Shown here in pieces: positions 8,156 to 8,973 of a stretch of 8,973 nucleotides of DNA. Both the position numbers and the translations under genes were made by a program. Under the pieces are notes generated by a model that was not told where the DNA came from, did no database searches, and saw only the letters and a list, made by a program, of their open reading frames with translations. The DNA comes from CAKMMH01 sp927798255 (GTDB taxonomy: Bacteria > Bdellovibrionota_C > UBA2361 > CAKMMH01): contig JAXFOK010000038.1 in assembly GCA_034180415.1 (NCBI GenBank), positions 1-8,973 of the forward strand, given 5' to 3'. Numbering within the stretch: position 1 is the first letter of the stretch; each line of letters begins with the position of its first letter.

Positions 8156-8241
8156 ATGGTTAGATTTTTAAGCTTTGAAATAACAGAATTTATTGATATA
8201 ATTACGTAAATTTTTTGTTAAGTGTATAAAAATCTAACCAT
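8156..8241. repeat. Perfect 15-bp inverted repeat around a 56-bp spacer
   Basis: ATGGTTAGATTTTTA at 8156-8170 is the exact reverse complement of TAAAAATCTAACCAT at 8227-8241. The 86-bp unit lies 80 bp upstream of the start codon of the collagen-like gene. CC stands directly outside each end. On the plus strand the right arm is followed by CCTTTTTTC, which resembles a terminator tail, but a 56-nt loop is long for one. Options are a small non-autonomous element (MITE), an invertible regulatory segment, or a long-loop terminator for transcripts reading leftward to rightward. The arms are seen directly; the role is not known. Confidence 0.7.
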
Positions 8242-8448
8242 CCTTTTTTCTTTATATTTTTTTCCTTTAATCTTATTTTCTTATTAAAAAATCAGTCATG
8301 AGGTTCTTTGGCGAATATCTTTATTTCGTTGATAATCCTTTATTTACAAAATTAATAATGGAAATAAATTATGTATTTATTCTAATAAATTAAACTTTTT
8401 ATGTTTATGGTAATAAAAAGATTAGATTATTAATATAAATTTTTGCAA

Positions 8449-8494
8449 GTAGACTAATAGGTAGACTGATAAATAGCTCCATAGTAGGCTAATA
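8449..8494. repeat. Three degenerate 11-bp direct repeats (GTAGRCTRATA)
   Basis: GTAGACTAATA (8449-8459), GTAGACTGATA (8461-8471) and GTAGGCTAATA (8484-8494) differ from the consensus by single purine changes. Starts are 12 and 23 bp apart, so all three would lie near the same helical face. Such an array can bind a protein in tandem, like an operator or iteron, but no nearby gene explains it. Confidence 0.5.
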
Positions 8495-8569
8495 GCATAA
8501 AGGAGAGCGGCAAAGGTTTTGCAAAATCAAATCTTTATAGCTTTTATCAATTCTATAAACTTTTCCCAA

Positions 8570-8598
8570 AGATTTTCCACTCAGTGAGTGGAAAATCT
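8570..8598. repeat. Perfect 13-bp hairpin with 3-nt loop
   Basis: AGATTTTCCACTC (8570-8582) and GAGTGGAAAATCT (8586-8598) pair exactly around the loop AGT. No T-run follows on either strand, so an intrinsic terminator is unlikely. It sits just before the first recognisable codons of the YhcG remnant, where the N-terminal part of that gene should continue. It may therefore mark an insertion or deletion boundary or a repeated palindromic element. It is the strongest hairpin in the window. Confidence 0.75.
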
Positions 8599-8604
8599 AA
8601 ACCA

Positions 8605-8973
8605 TTACTATCATGAACTCACTTATTACATGTTACAGATGATATCGCAAGAAAGTGATACGAAGAAGAAACTCATAATCAAGCTTGGTCAGTTCGTACT
8701 TTACAACGCAATATCGAAACACAGTATTACCATCGTTTATTATCCTCTCAAAACAAAAATTCTGTAGAAGATGAGATGAAAAATCTTACAAAAAACTACC
8801 AAGGCAACAAACTTGAATACCTTAAAAATCCTATTATCGCTGAATTCCTTACAACTTTTTGCTTCAAAGTATAAACTTTATCTCCCAACAGAAGATGAAC
8901 TAAGAAAGGAAATAGAAAATCAAAAAAATATTTTTTATCTACAACAAAAAGATTCATTAGGCTTGAAAATGAG
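8605..8973 (+). pseudogene. YhcG/DUF1016-family nuclease remnant, catalytic core deleted, partial
   Basis: The plus-strand frame from about 8605 reads THLLHVTDDIARK, a TGA, then YEEETHNQAWSVRTLQRNIE and QYYHRLLSSQNKNSVEDEM, ending in LKNPIIAEFL. This is the well-conserved N-terminal and linker part of DUF1016/YhcG proteins, a PD-(D/E)XK nuclease family of accessory loci. At about 8850 the reading changes frame and continues as LFASKYKLYLPTEDELRKEI, which is the C-terminal end of the same family. The roughly 120-130 residues that normally lie between, including the nuclease active site, are missing. The frame of the first part ends at TAA 8872-8874. TGA codons stand at 8614-8616 and 8656-8658, where the family normally has Trp (SW-x-H and ARKWY), while a third Trp is TGG (8686-8688). 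The beginning of the gene is also missing. Several independent lesions show it is dead. The C-terminal frame is still open at the window edge. Confidence 0.8.

Larger units (their letters stand above)
8077..8604. other. Non-coding region with several repeat structures
   Basis: About 530 bases lie between the start of the collagen-like gene and the YhcG remnant. They contain an inverted repeat (8156-8241), three degenerate 11-bp direct repeats (8449-8494), a TTTTGCAAAA palindrome (8517-8526) and a perfect 13-bp hairpin (8570-8598). A 31-codon open frame at 8298-8393 lacks a ribosome binding site and resembles nothing I recognise. No RNA gene is recognised. Confidence 0.6.

Noticed and set aside
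8298..8393. 31-codon plus-strand frame beginning MRFFGEYLYF
   Set aside because: No Shine-Dalgarno site, no recognised homology, and it degenerates to Ile/Asn/Tyr-rich sequence. A gene fragment is possible but cannot be supported.

Overview
The window is very AT-rich, with standard-code bacterial genes and Shine-Dalgarno-like sites. It suggests a low-GC bacterium. A Sec-exported, cysteine-rich collagen-like protein together with remnants of ORF6N and YhcG/DUF1016 genes is typical of accessory regions in gut or otherwise host-associated bacteria. The sequence alone does not fix the taxon. No tRNA, rRNA, CRISPR array or intact transposase is visible.

Layout: (1) 1-~457, minus strand: a decayed ORF6N-domain gene (phage antirepressor-like), broken by an in-frame TGA and a -1 frameshift in an A6 tract. 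It runs off the left edge. (2) 458-924: AT-rich non-coding DNA with two hairpins and a 14-bp direct repeat. (3) 925-6663, minus: one 1912-residue protein with an N-terminal DUF4011-like region, a full set of Upf1-like SF1 helicase motifs and two tandem Vsr-like nuclease modules. The first nuclease module has lost its key acidic residues and the second keeps them. The nearest architecture I can recall is the antiphage gene called hhe (DUF4011-helicase-Vsr). (4) 6712-8076, minus: a 454-residue secreted protein with a short Gly-X-Y collagen-like segment and a cysteine-rich C-terminal region, ending 48 bp before the helicase gene on the same strand. (5) 8077-~8604: non-coding DNA with a perfect 15-bp inverted repeat around a 56-bp spacer, three degenerate 11-bp direct repeats and a perfect 13-bp hairpin. 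(6) ~8605-8973, plus: a decayed YhcG/DUF1016-family nuclease gene. Its catalytic core is deleted, two conserved Trp positions read TGA, and it runs off the right edge.

Taken together, an intact, probably defensive helicase-nuclease and an intact surface or secreted protein sit between two wrecked genes of the kind carried by mobile or phage-related DNA. The two intact genes may share a transcript, since the gap is short and no terminator is seen between them, but nothing shows a shared function. The points most worth checking are the active/inactive nuclease pair, the inverted repeat upstream of the collagen-like gene, and the TGA-for-Trp pattern in the YhcG remnant.
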